A stretch of DNA of 64,000 nt from NCBI RefSeq assembly GCF_000613905.1, contig NZ_BAJW01000003.1:25662-89661 (forward strand), given 5' to 3'. Below, one piece after another: positions 16,341-25,595 of the stretch (positions are counted from its first letter, which is position 1; every line of letters starts with the position of its first letter). Position numbers and translations under genes: made by a program. This stretch comes from Acetobacter persici JCM 25330. Its GTDB lineage: Bacteria > Pseudomonadota > Alphaproteobacteria > Acetobacterales > Acetobacteraceae. Below the pieces are notes generated by a model that saw only the letters and a program-made list of their open reading frames with translations, was not told the origin of the DNA and made no database searches.

Positions 16341-16418
16341 GTTGAAATCCAAAACGCGATTTCGGAGCTTGGATTCGCTGGAAATTGTTGACAAATGTTG
16401 ACATTCAAAACGCGATTT
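16341..16418. repeat. Pair of 22-bp direct repeats with AAAACGCGATTT core
   Basis: Copies at 16341-16362 and 16397-16418 agree at 20 of 22 positions, both starting GTTGA and ending AAAACGCGATTT. They lie 56 bp apart in the gene-free region. Confidence 0.55.
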
Positions 16419-16458
16419 TAGCGCCTGCTAGTCAGACAGCTAGGGCATATTTGCAGGG

Positions 16459-16573
16459 TGGTCCGACCGTCCCGACCGGCATTTTCACAGGTCGGGACAG
16501 GTATTGGTTCTAAAAAATGGCAGATTTCAGCCATATTTAGATGGTGTCCCGACTGGTCCGACCGTCCCGACCG
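16459..16573. repeat. Iteron-like 20-bp direct repeats with inverted half-sites
   Basis: TGGTCCGACCGTCCCGACCG occurs perfectly at 16459-16478 and 16554-16573 (95 bp apart). Between them are an inverted half-site GGTCGGGACA (16490-16499) and a direct one TGTCCCGAC (16544-16552). They lie just beyond the 3' end of the integrase gene. Confidence 0.65.
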
Positions 16574-16601
16574 AAAAAAGCAATACCGGATGGGGTTTTG
16601 T

Positions 16602-17800
16602 TCATCCCCGGCAGTGTGCTGCCCAAGCCTTCATGAGAGGGCGGCGCTGGTCCAGCAGATCAGTCCTGCGGTAAGCCGCCTCAACCTTGTTCTCTATGGC
16701 ATGGGCAAGGGCCATTTCCGCCACGTCACGCGGGCAGGCATTGGTGTCAGAGGTCCAGTCCCGGAAGGTGGAACGTAGGCCATGTACGGTCACGTTCTTT
16801 GTCTTGGCTGCAAGGTGAAGCGCCTTGCTCAGAGCAACGTCAGACAGAGCCTTACCCCTCTTGTGTCCGGGGAAGACAAGATCCCCGGCGGCGGGGTCTC
16901 GGAGGGGGAGCATTTCCTGAAGGACGCCCAGAGCATCATCAGACAAGGGCACGCGATGCTCCCGGCCAGCTTTCATCTTGTGGTCAGGGATGGTCCAGAT
17001 TTGGGCCGCCATATCAATTTCAGACCAGACGGCGTTTCTTACTTCCCCAGACCGGCCAGCCGTCAGGCAGCAGAAGCGCACGGCTTTGGCGGCAATGCCT
17101 TCAGATGACTGGAGGGCTGACATGACGGGAGCTATATCCCTCCACGCCAAAGCTTTGTGGTGCTGAACCTTCATCAGCTTGGACGGAGGGGGCAGGGTGG
17201 CAGACAGGTGCCCCCGCCAGCGGGCCGGGTTCTCGCCGTCACGCCAGCCTGAGCGCGGGCATAGTCCAGAATGCGCTCAATACGACCACGGATGCGTCCT
17301 GCTGTTTCGGTTTTCTCTGTCCATATTGGACGGAGGGCGGCCAGCACATCCTGAGTGTCGATATCGCGAACGGTTTTCCCGCCAAACACGGGAAAAGCAT
17401 GCTGGCTGAGAGAGCCTGTCCATGTTGCGGCGCCTTTTCTGTTTTTCCAGCCGGGTGCCTGCTCATGGATGTAACGGGCGGCCACCTCTTCGAAAGTGAC
17501 GCCGATCTCTAGTTTCCGGGCAGCCTTCTCCTTCTCCCGCTCAATGATTGGATCAAGGCCGCTTTTTATCTGGCGGCGGGACTCGGAAGCATGGGAGCGG
17601 GCGTCAGCCAGAGAAAGATCAGCCGCACTCCCGAGGCCCATCTGCCGCCGCTTCCCTGTAACAGGGGATTTGAAGCGTAACTCCCACAAACGAGACCCAC
17701 CCGATACCACCAGCCAGAGACCCCCTCCGTCGCATAGGCCTCCGCTTTTGTGTCGAGACACCTGCAAGGCGGTTAACTGGTTGGGTGGAAGTCGGCTCAT
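16602..17800 (-). CDS. int: P4-type tyrosine site-specific integrase, frameshifted here
   Basis: From ATG 17800 (MSRLPPNQLTALQVSRHKSGGLCDGGGLWL) the protein has the DUF4102-like arm-binding N-terminus and the core-binding domain (EEVAARYIHEQAPGWKNRKGAATW). A missing base near 17237 after GVTAR shifts the frame. The rest runs KLMKVQHHKALAWRDI..., with Arg in TAGRSGEVRN, HGLRSTFRDW and the nucleophile Tyr in VEAAYRRTD. Repaired length is about 399 residues, normal for the family. It inserts and excises the element; the lesion, if real, would trap it. Confidence 0.9.
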
Positions 17801-17949
17801 AGTATTTACCCCTCTTGTTACCCCCCTTAAAACATGGGCTTTGGAGGTACGTCCAGAAACAACCGTGGACGGAAGAGCGGGCAAAAGCCTAGGATATAAA
17901 AGGATTTTGGAACGCCGTGGGACGTGCTGGGACGATAATTAGGCGGACT

Positions 17950-17961
17950 CCCTCTCCGCCA
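17950..17961 (+). other. Possible attachment-site remnant (tRNA-Ser 3' end-like)
   Basis: CCCTCTCCGCCA, the kind of sequence that ends many tRNA-Ser genes, lies 150 bp upstream of the integrase start, with no tRNA body beside it. It may be the att copy left at the element's right end. The same bases also form a short GGCGGA/TCCGCC hairpin (17942-17960), so a terminator is an alternative. Confidence 0.35.
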
Positions 17962-17986
17962 TACCCTGAATTGTAAATTGTAAAGC

Positions 17987-18139
17987 CTAGTTGCAGGTCT
18001 GGATCACTGACTTGATGCCGTCACGCGCTTCCGGGTTTTCACCGGAGAAGCCGGGGCAACTGCTGTGATAGAAGTTTTTGCATCCGGACAGCGCAAAAGC
18101 GAGCAGAATGATTAGGGTTGCTTTCTTTCCTGCGGTCAT
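17987..18139 (-). CDS. Small predicted lipoprotein
   Basis: Starting at ATG 18139 gives a 50-residue protein: signal MTAGKKATLIILLAFALSGC with an LSGC lipobox, then a short mature part with two further Cys (SSCPGF, IQTCN). Lies just outside the probable element boundary. Upstream in-frame starts exist but would bury the signal peptide. Role unknown. Confidence 0.5.
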   Translation of the reverse strand: MTAGKKATLIILLAFALSGCKNFYHSSCPGFSGENPEARDGIKSVIQTCN

Positions 18140-18344
18140 CAGTGTCTGCCCTGGCTTGCTGGTCTGTTCAGTGGGATCGTCGTTCTTCGCAAGTCTTTCC
18201 CATGCTTTGGAAGGTCGGGTCAATCATTGTTGCCCGCAGCGGGGCTGCGCATCTGCCATTCAAAAGAACAGCAGGAAATCTCAGGATTATTTATAAAATA
18301 ATGGAATATATCGCGATCTGGCTCAGGCTGGTGCAGGGATAAAA

Positions 18345-19565
18345 TTATCTGCCGGTTACTGTGCGGGGAGATGGCTGGAGGAATTTCTCTAAATAGTAAG
18401 AGAATTTCCGTTTTTTATAAACGATGTGCGGCACAATGGCGGATGTGTGGCTTACAACCGGCGTGGCGCTTTCCCGCATGGTCAGGCCTGAAAACTGGTC
18501 TCCAATCATCCACGCACCGATGGATGCTGTCACGCCGTTAATCCGGTGGTCCGCAAAGTCCTGATAGATTTTAGGATAGGCGTTGTAGGTGCCTGCCTCG
18601 GCATAGAGGGTTTTTGTGCCCCGCATCATCCGGACATTTTCACCGCCACGGGCATGAATGGGTTTTTCCACATATGCTGCCGAACTGTGGCGGGTAACGT
18701 CCTGCGGGCTGTACCCGGCCGCCAGCAGATTGGGGTGGCCGGGGTGCCGCTCCCACAGAGCGGGAAGCAGCGCTTTGTTGGAGAGCAGGGCCGTCCATGG
18801 CGGGTTGAGAAACGTGCAGTGGCAGGTGTGCAGGTGCCGAGCGCCCGGATCACGAAACATGAGTTCCCACGGATACATCCGCAGCATGGTGCGGATAATC
18901 CGGCCCTGATAAAGGAGTTCTCCGCCCGTGCTGACCTCCAGATCTTTCAGGTCACAGACCATAGTGGTCAGCCCGGCCTGCTGCGCCCACTGGCTGTAAT
19001 AAAGGGCGTGTGTCTTGTCCTCAAGATTATCCGGGTAGGGCACGATGTGGATGGTGGGGCTGATACGCCCCGCCTGCCGCAAGGTGGTGAGGTAAGCCAC
19101 CAGACGTTCTGACTCTAGCGGCGCGTGGTCATGCGGCTGGCCACAGTGCTGGTGCCAGAGCGTCTGCATGCGCGTGCTTTCTGGTACGGTGGCCGGGGTG
19201 TCCGCATTATATTCAATGAGTCTGGGCTGGCCGCCACACCATGCCAGATCAAACCGGCCGATCAGAAACGGATCCTGTCTGCGCCATGAGTCGCGCACAA
19301 CGTCCTGCGCGCTGCGCGGAATATGGAACGTGTCCAGCCCGTCTGGCTGCCGGATAATATCCTCCACCAGACTGAGGCACATCTGATGCAGGGTTTGAGC
19401 CGTGTGGCGAATCAGGGCGAGGGCAGAGTGATCAAGCTCATAACGCACGCTCTCCCGCCACGCTTCGGAGCCATCCTCATTGCGGTAATAGCCGTATCCG
19501 ATCTGGTCAGCCTGCGTTTTCCAGTCCTGTCTGGCAGTGGCAGGCACACGGCGAATGTGCGGCAT
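18345..19565 (-). CDS. Glutathionylspermidine synthase-like ATP-grasp protein (YgiC/YjfC family)
   Basis: The 406-residue protein has the family pattern: DPFLIGRFDLAWCGGQPRLIEYNADTPATVPESTRMQ, then LLPALWERHPGHPNLLAAGY and VEKPIHARGGENVRM, the ATP-grasp nucleotide and metal sites. The characterised homologue domain joins glutathione to spermidine; YgiC-like paralogues have unproven substrates. Usual length is about 385. The downstream gene is nine bases away on the upstream side of the operon (19575-19904), like E. coli ygiB-ygiC. Confidence 0.8.
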   Translation of the reverse strand: MPHIRRVPATARQDWKTQADQIGYGYYRNEDGSEAWRESVRYELDHSALALIRHTAQTLHQMCLSLVEDIIRQPDGLDTFHIPRSAQDVVRDSWRRQDPFLIGRFDLAWCGGQPRLIEYNADTPATVPESTRMQTLWHQHCGQPHDHAPLESERLVAYLTTLRQAGRISPTIHIVPYPDNLEDKTHALYYSQWAQQAGLTTMVCDLKDLEVSTGGELLYQGRIIRTMLRMYPWELMFRDPGARHLHTCHCTFLNPPWTALLSNKALLPALWERHPGHPNLLAAGYSPQDVTRHSSAAYVEKPIHARGGENVRMMRGTKTLYAEAGTYNAYPKIYQDFADHRINGVTASIGAWMIGDQFSGLTMRESATPVVSHTSAIVPHIVYKKRKFSYYLEKFLQPSPRTVTGR

Positions 19566-19574
19566 CGAGCAGCC

Positions 19575-19904
19575 TTACTCGCCGCCTCCGCCCGCGTGGC
19601 CTGCCGCCCCTTCACCAAAGCCTGCATGGCCTGCGGACTCGGCTTCTGCCTCACCACTATCATGGCCAGATGTGCGTCTGTTCATCCAGTTGGACGAGGT
19701 ATAAGCCGTTGTGCCTGAGGAATGGCCGTGAGAAGAACAGGTGTCAGGGCGTTTATCGGGAGACGACTCGCAGGGGTCAGGCTGTGCCGGGTCTGAAGAC
19801 GCAGAGTGCGTGTGGCGGCTGAGAATACCGAAGAGACCCAGAATGACCAGAAGTGCTCCGGCAGCAATGCCGAGCAGAGAACCCTTTTTCATTTTTGCTT
19901 TCAC
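19575..19904 (-). CDS. Small membrane-anchored protein, possible YgiB counterpart
   Basis: A 109-residue product: one N-terminal membrane helix (GSLLGIAAGALLVILGLFGIL) and a long low-complexity Ser/His/Gly tail ending GHAGGGGE. It precedes the ATP-grasp gene by nine bases. In enterobacteria a DUF1190 protein (YgiB) occupies this place; sequence identity here is too low to be sure, but position, export signal and Ser/Gly-rich tail agree. Confidence 0.55.
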   Translation of the reverse strand: MKAKMKKGSLLGIAAGALLVILGLFGILSRHTHSASSDPAQPDPCESSPDKRPDTCSSHGHSSGTTAYTSSNWMNRRTSGHDSGEAEAESAGHAGFGEGAAGHAGGGGE

Positions 19905-19981
19905 AACATTTCGAGTGCGGATGAATTTATAGCATGATCCGTGCTCAGAGCGTGTGATAAAAATATGTGCAAATAAGCCAT

Positions 19982-20014
19982 AAAAAATCAGGGGCTGCGC
20001 ATGGCAACCCCTGA
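19982..20014 (-). terminator. Rho-independent terminator of the flavodoxin gene
   Basis: On the minus strand TCAGGGG pairs with CCCCTGA around a GC-containing loop, followed by six T, 28 bp after the flavodoxin stop. Confidence 0.8.
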
Positions 20015-20041
20015 CGGTTTACAGCCGTAAAATAGTCTGTA

Positions 20042-20599
20042 TCAGGCGGCGGAAAAGCGTGAGGCGACCTCTGCAACGCGCTTGCCGTACAGGATGGCAG
20101 TATCCAGATCGCCCTGCGGGATTTCATCCGTGCTGGCGTCAGCCGGGCTTTGCACCAGCAGGCCGACAGAGCCGCCGAGATTGTTGATATCTGTGCGTTT
20201 GGCGGCCTTGGTGTTTGCGGGCGGCAGACCAAGGCTGACCCAGATGCCACCATGCTGGGAGGCCAGCGTGTTCAGCCATTCCAGCGTGACGGCTTTATCA
20301 CCGTTCAGGCTGGCGCTGTTGGTAAAACCTCCGAAAATCTTGTTTTCCCAGCCACGGGTAAACCAGACTTTTGAGGTTGCATCGGCAAATTTCTTAAACT
20401 GCCAGCTTGCATTGCCCATGTAGGTTGGTGCGCCGAAAATAATGGCTTTGGCGGTGTTCAGCTTGTCCCATGCGTCTTCCGGGATGTTGCCGTTTTCATC
20501 AATGGCAATCAGCGTTGCATTCGCGCCCTGCGCCACATGTTCAGCAACTTTGCGGGTGTGCCCATAGCCGGAATGGTAGACTACAAAAACGTCAGACAT
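20042..20599 (-). CDS. Flavodoxin-fold NAD(P)H:quinone oxidoreductase-like (WrbA type)
   Basis: From MSDVFVVYHSGYGHTRKVAEHVAQG the FMN phosphate loop is plain (HSGYGHT). Then come FGAPTYMGNASWQFKKFADATSKVWFTRGWENKIFGGFTNSASLNGD and a C-terminal catalytic-fold segment. Length 185, in the flavodoxin/WrbA range. The start at 20599 is preferred; an upstream ATG at 20656 would add a Ser/Lys-rich leader. Probable two-electron reduction of quinones with FMN in the cytoplasm. Physiological role not shown. Confidence 0.75.
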   Translation of the reverse strand: MSDVFVVYHSGYGHTRKVAEHVAQGANATLIAIDENGNIPEDAWDKLNTAKAIIFGAPTYMGNASWQFKKFADATSKVWFTRGWENKIFGGFTNSASLNGDKAVTLEWLNTLASQHGGIWVSLGLPPANTKAAKRTDINNLGGSVGLLVQSPADASTDEIPQGDLDTAILYGKRVAEVASRFSAA

Positions 20600-20739
20600 G
20601 CTTTTTGACCCTTTATCAGAAGGGGCCGCGCTGGCGGCCTGTTTGTCACTGGTCAAACCACCATGCCATCAGGGTCAGGGTGCGATAAGAACCGTTCTGG
20701 AGATGTCATCTCCAACTGAGGGAGTGAGATAGCATCTGG

Positions 20740-21831
20740 TTAGGCGGAAGGCGCGGGGATGTTCCGTTGCCGCCATGCGCGGGGCGAGAGGCCGCTCCAT
20801 TTCCGGAAAGCGCGACTGAAGGCGCTTGTTTCCGTATAGGCCAGCGTGCGGGCAATGGCGCTGATGTCATAGGCTGGCATGGCCAGATAGCGCAGGGCTT
20901 CCGCATACCGGGTCTCTTCTAGCAGAACGGAATAGGAGAGATTACGCTGTGCGAGTCTGCGTTGCAGGGTCCAGTGCGGTAGATTCATCCGTGTGGCGAT
21001 GTCCGGGAGTTCACTATGGCCTCCTTCAAGAGCAGCGCGGATATGCCGCACAACCTGTTCTTTAAGGGGCAGGTCCGGGGCCGCCAGATCGGGCCTGCTA
21101 CGGGCAAGGGAGATCAGGGAGGAGCGGATCACGTCCAGCATGCCGCTGTTCGCGTCCGGCATCGCGCGGTCCATGCCCGTTTTACGGAAGACCAGCGCAT
21201 TGGTCGGGCACTGGAAGCGGATATCTGCCTGAAAAGCCTGCCGGTGCTCTTCCGCCTGTTCGGGTTGAGGATGTTCAAACTGCACCTCTTCCGGCGCCCA
21301 GTCCGGGCCTAGCGCATGGCGCAGAATGTTGCAGAACATGCCCATGGTCAGTTCCGCATCATGGCGGCGGGTCAGAATGGACGGGTCCCGGATGGCATAT
21401 TCCAGCCGGAGCAGGTCTCCGTGCTGCACAAAGCGGGTTTCCGTCCGGGCCTGATGATACATGAAATGCGCGGCGAGATTTTGCAGCGCATCTGAGACAG
21501 TAGGGGAGAGCAGGGCAACATAGCCGATCAGCCCCAGATGCCGTGGATCAAACTGCTGGCCGAACCGCAGGCCGATATTGCCGTCCTGTGTCTCGGCCGC
21601 TGCTTCATGAAACAGGCGACAATACGCCCCGAGGTCCAAGGCATCGGTCGGCAGGGAAAACTGGCGGGTAGACAGGCCCGCGCGCCCGGCAATGCGGTCT
21701 ATATCCCCGCCACGGTCCTGCATGAAGCGTTCCACGCCACATGCGGCCGCAGCGAGAACGCTGGCGTTTTCTCCTGTGCCGGAAGGGTGGGGCATCATAT
21801 CCTCAACAAAGCGGAGTGCGGTGTTTATCAT
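20740..21831 (-). CDS. AraC-family transcriptional regulator
   Basis: A 363-residue protein. N-terminal ligand domain of the arabinose-binding-like type (FSLPTDALDLGAYCRLFHEAAAETQDGNIGLRFGQQF) and C-terminal double helix-turn-helix (LPDIATRMNLPHWTLQRRLAQRNLSYSVLLEETRYAEALRYLAMPAYDISAIARTLAYTETSAFSRAFRKWSG). It is divergent from eutB with a 166-bp intergenic region. By position it likely controls the ethanolamine genes, the role EutR plays elsewhere, though EutR belongs to a different subfamily. Confidence 0.8.
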   Translation of the reverse strand: MINTALRFVEDMMPHPSGTGENASVLAAAACGVERFMQDRGGDIDRIAGRAGLSTRQFSLPTDALDLGAYCRLFHEAAAETQDGNIGLRFGQQFDPRHLGLIGYVALLSPTVSDALQNLAAHFMYHQARTETRFVQHGDLLRLEYAIRDPSILTRRHDAELTMGMFCNILRHALGPDWAPEEVQFEHPQPEQAEEHRQAFQADIRFQCPTNALVFRKTGMDRAMPDANSGMLDVIRSSLISLARSRPDLAAPDLPLKEQVVRHIRAALEGGHSELPDIATRMNLPHWTLQRRLAQRNLSYSVLLEETRYAEALRYLAMPAYDISAIARTLAYTETSAFSRAFRKWSGLSPRAWRQRNIPAPSA

Positions 21832-21997
21832 TCTGAACGTTGTAAAGTGTCAAAAGTTTGTTGGGATCGGTCAAGTCAGTACGCGCGCAGCTCAGCTATC
21901 ATTTCAGTATCGAACGAAAATAAAACCAGTCGGGCAGGACGCCGGATCTTGTAAAAGGCCGGGCAGAGTGCCGAACGGGATCGGGAGGCACGCCAAT

Positions 21998-23379
21998 ATG
22001 GGGTTTCAGTATAGTCTTGGCGGTGAACACTATGTGTTTGACGATCTGAAGACACTCATGGCGATCGCCTCTCCCGTGCGGTCAGGCGATGAACTGGCCG
22101 GGCTCGCCGCAACCTCAGACAGGCAGCGTATTGCGGCCCGGCACGCGCTGGCCGATGTGCCGCTTGATCTTTTTGTCCGCACAGACTGATCCCTTATGAG
22201 GCTGATGACGTCACCCGTCTGATTATGGATACGCAAGACAAGGCGGCATTTGTCCCCTTTGCCTCCATGACGGTAGGAGACCTGCGGAACTGGCTGTTGT
22301 CTGATGACGCAACGCCTGCGGCATTGCGCGCTGCGGCACCCGGCTTTACGCCGGAAATGGCGGCAGCAGTCAGCAAGATTATGCGCAATCAGGATCTGAT
22401 GAGTGCCGCGCGCAAAATGCGTGTGGTCACGCGCTTCCGTAACACAATCGGGCTGGAAGGCTGTCTGGCGTCGCGCCTGCAACCGAACCACCCTACGGAT
22501 GATCTCAAAGGGATTGCCGCTTCCACGCTGGATGGTCTGCTCTATGGTATGGGAGATGCCGTCATTGGCATCAACCCCGCGACTGACAGTGTCGCGAACG
22601 GTCTGGCCCTGCTGGACATGCTGGATCATGCGCGCTGCCGCTATGATATTCCAACGCAGACCTGTGTGCTGACACATGTGACCAACACGCTTGAGATCAT
22701 GAACAAGGGCGGTGCGGTGGATCTGGTGTTTCAGTCCATTGCAGGGACGCAGAAAGCCAATGAAGGTTTTGGCGTCACGCTGGAGATTTTAAAAGAGGCG
22801 CATGAGGCCGCTCTTTCGCTCAAACGCGGCACGGTGGGTGATAACGTGATGTATTTTGAGACAGGGCAGGGAGCAGCCCTGTCTGCGGAGGCGCATCACG
22901 GGCTGGACCAGCAGACGGTGGAAACACGCGCTTATGCCGTGGCCCGTGCGTTCCGCCCCCTGCTGGTAAATACAGTCGTTGGCTTTATCGGCCCGGAATA
23001 TCTGTATGATGGCAAACAGATTATCCGTGCCGGGCTGGAAGACCATTTCTGCGCCAAGCTGCTGGGTGTGCCGATGGGGTGTGATGCCTGTTACACCAAC
23101 CATGCCGAGGCGGATCAGGATGATATGGACAATCTGATGGTGCTGCTGGGGGCTGCGGGAATTACCTTCCTGATTGGCGTGCCCGGTGCGGATGATATCA
23201 TGCTGAATTACCAGAGCCTGTCTTTTCACGATATTCTGACCCTGCGCAGTATGCTCAATCTGCGGCCTGCGCCCGAATTTGCGGCGTGGCTGGAACAGAT
23301 GGGCCTGTTTGAGCCACAGTCCGGCCGCATGCTGGAACTTGCCCCGCACCAGACGCGCCTTGCGCAGCTTGTGGGCTGA
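21998..23379 (+). CDS. eutB: Ethanolamine ammonia-lyase large subunit, frameshifted here
   Basis: Starts MGFQYSLGGEHYVFDDLKTLMAIASPVRSGD after a GGGAGG site. At about 22188 one base is missing (after DLFVRTD); the next frame continues LIPYEADDVTRLIMDTQDKAAFVPFASMTVGDLRNWLLSDDATP and keeps the family's HPTDD, GINPATDS and GCDACYTNHAEADQDD motifs. Repaired length about 460, normal. With EutC and adenosylcobalamin it splits ethanolamine to acetaldehyde and ammonia. First gene of eutB-eutC-permease, four bases from eutC. Confidence 0.9.
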
Positions 23380-23383
23380 CATC

Positions 23384-24196
23384 ATGACAAAAAAACCTGT
23401 TTTTCCTTCTGAGAACACAGAGACCAGACCGGATGTCTGGCAGGATCTGCGCGCTCTCACGCGGGCGCGGATTGGTCTGGGCCGAAGCGGGAATGCGCAA
23501 CGCACTTCTGATGTTTTGACGTTTCAGGCCGCCCATGCGCAGGCGCGGGATGCTGTGCATACACCGCTGGATGTGCAGGCCATGCTGGCGCAGATGAACG
23601 GCATGCCCTGCCTGTGTGTCCGCAGCCGTGCGGATGACCGACCGACATATCTGCGCAGGCCCGATCTGGGCCGCAGACTGGCGCCGGAAAGTCTGTCCTT
23701 TTTACAAAAAGGCGAATGGGATGTTGTGTTTGTTGCAGCAGATGGACTGTCTTCCGTGGCAACGCAGAAGGGCGCTATTCCGTTGTTCCGGGCGATGCTG
23801 CCACGGCTGAAAGACTGGCGGATTGCGCCGCTGGTCATTGCCACACAGGGGCGTGTGGCTCTGGGGGATGAAATTGCCTCGGCCCTTGGCGCCCGCATGG
23901 TTGTGATGATGATTGGTGAGCGCCCCGGCCTGAGTGTGGCCGACAGCATGGGCGTTTATCTGACATATGCGCCCTATGTGGGGTGCCCGGATTCCGCCCG
24001 GAACTGCCTTTCCAATATTCATCCGCACGGGCTGCCGACCTCGGGAGCCGCCGACAAACTGGCATGGCTGATGAAGGAAGCCATGCGGATGCAGTTGACA
24101 GGGGTTGGCCTGAAAGATGCCGCACCGGACTGCACCTCTTCTGACACGCTTTCTGAAAGCTCCCTTCCTGCCATAGTAAAGGACCAGCACGTATGA
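23384..24196 (+). CDS. eutC: Ethanolamine ammonia-lyase small subunit
   Basis: From MTKKPVFPSENTETRPDVWQDLRALTRARIGLGRSGNAQRT the product is 270 residues. It retains the conserved ARIGLGRSG, DFQAAHAQARDAV-like and MIGERPGLSVADSMGVYLTYAPYVGCPDSARNCLSNIHPHGLP segments. The small subunit helps bind cobalamin at the interface with EutB. Its stop overlaps the permease start (ATGA). A start 105 bp upstream is in frame but lies inside eutB. Confidence 0.9.
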   Translation: MTKKPVFPSENTETRPDVWQDLRALTRARIGLGRSGNAQRTSDVLTFQAAHAQARDAVHTPLDVQAMLAQMNGMPCLCVRSRADDRPTYLRRPDLGRRLAPESLSFLQKGEWDVVFVAADGLSSVATQKGAIPLFRAMLPRLKDWRIAPLVIATQGRVALGDEIASALGARMVVMMIGERPGLSVADSMGVYLTYAPYVGCPDSARNCLSNIHPHGLPTSGAADKLAWLMKEAMRMQLTGVGLKDAAPDCTSSDTLSESSLPAIVKDQHV

Positions 24197-25538
24197 GCCA
24201 GAACCCCACCCATCTGCATAAAACACTGGGGGCGTTCCACCTGTGGGGCATTGCCGTCGGGCTGGTGATTTCTGGCGAATATTTTGGCTGGAGTTACGGG
24301 TGGGCCACGGCGGGCACGCTCGGCTTTCTGGTCGCTACTGTTTTTGTGGCGGTGATTTATACGGCTTTTATCTTCAGTTTTACAGAACTGACCTGCGCCA
24401 TTCCGCAGGCTGGCGGCCCGTTTACCTATAGCTCGCGCGCTCTTGGCCGCTGGGGCGGGCTGATTGTCGGGCTGGCGACACTGGTGGAATTCATTTTTGC
24501 ACCTCCCGCCATTGCTCTGGCCATCGGGGCTTATCTGAACGTGCAATTTCCGGGGCTTTCACCAAAAGTGGCGGCCTGTGGCGCGTATCTGGTGTTCATG
24601 ACGCTGAACATTGTTGGCGTGCATATTGCAGCAACCTTTGAACTTTTTATTACCATAGCAGCCATTATTGAACTGCTTGTGTTTATGGGCGTCGTGGCTC
24701 CGGCCTTTTCATGGCAGAATTTTACCCAGAACGGTTGGGGTGTTGCGCCCCATTTTGGCTGGGAAGCTATGGGAGGCATTTTTGCTGCAATCCCGTTTGC
24801 AATCTGGTTCTTTCTGGCCATTGAAGGCGTGGCCATGGCGGCTGAGGAAGCAAAAGACCCCAGACGCGCTATTCCGGTGGCCTATATTGCCGGGGTGCTG
24901 ACGCTTGTTTCTCTGGCTTTTGGTGTCATGCTGTTTGCCGGGGTGTGGGGGACTGGCGGACTCTGGCTAACCTGAATGACCCTCTGCCGCAGGCCATGAA
25001 GCAGGTGGTGGGCAGCCATAGCGGCTGGCTGCACATGCTGGTCTGGCTGGGGCTGTTCGGGCTGGTGGCGTCCCTGCACGGGATTATCATGGGGTATGCA
25101 CGGCAGATTTTTGCGCTGGCCCGTGCGGGCTTCCTGCCGAAGGTGCTGGGGCGGCTGCACCCCCGGTTTCAGACACCGTATATGGCAACCATTGCCGGAG
25201 GGGTCATCGGCATCGCGGCCATTTTCTCGGATGATGTTATTTCCATCAACGGGCAGTCGCTCACCGCGACGCTGGTCACGATGTCGGTCTTCGGGGCGCT
25301 GACCATGTATGTGCTGAGCATGATCAGCCTGTTCCGCCTGCGCCGCACGGAGCCTGACCTGCACCGCTCGTACCGTGCGCCGTTTTACCCTGTTCTGCCC
25401 GCTGTTGCGCTGGTGGGGGCGCTGATCGCACTGGTGGCCGTCATTGCCTGCAACGGCACAATTTTCTGCCTTTATCTGGGCTTTATGGTCGTGCTGTCTG
25501 TTCTGTTCATGGCTCTGTCCAGAAAACAGCCGGTTTAA
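24193..25538 (+). CDS. eat: Ethanolamine permease (APC family), frameshifted here
   Basis: Starts MSQNPTHLHKTLGAFHLWGIAVGLVISGEYFGWSYGW, the signature of EAT/APC ethanolamine permeases; about 12 hydrophobic spans in total. Near 24948 a G run has lost one base; the frame resumes as GDWRTLANLNDPLPQAMKQVVGSHSGWLHMLVWLGLFGLVASLHG and ends KQPV at 25538. Repaired length about 448. It imports ethanolamine for the upstream lyase, completing a simple microcompartment-free eut set. Confidence 0.85.
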
Positions 25539-25595
25539 GAATGTGATCAGATCATGTTTTGTGAGCCGGGTATTTTCAGGAGCGGACGCAGGCAG

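Larger units (their letters stand above)
15476..16601. other. Gene-free, repeat-rich region (candidate origin or transfer locus)
   Basis: No convincing coding sequence on either strand between rusA and the integrase. The segment contains three alternating purine-pyrimidine tracts, a row of stem-loops, a pair of 22-bp repeats and a pair of 20-bp repeats, each listed separately. Such density of repeats near replication genes is typical of origins, transfer origins or packaging and control sites. Which of these it is cannot be told from the sequence. Confidence 0.5.
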
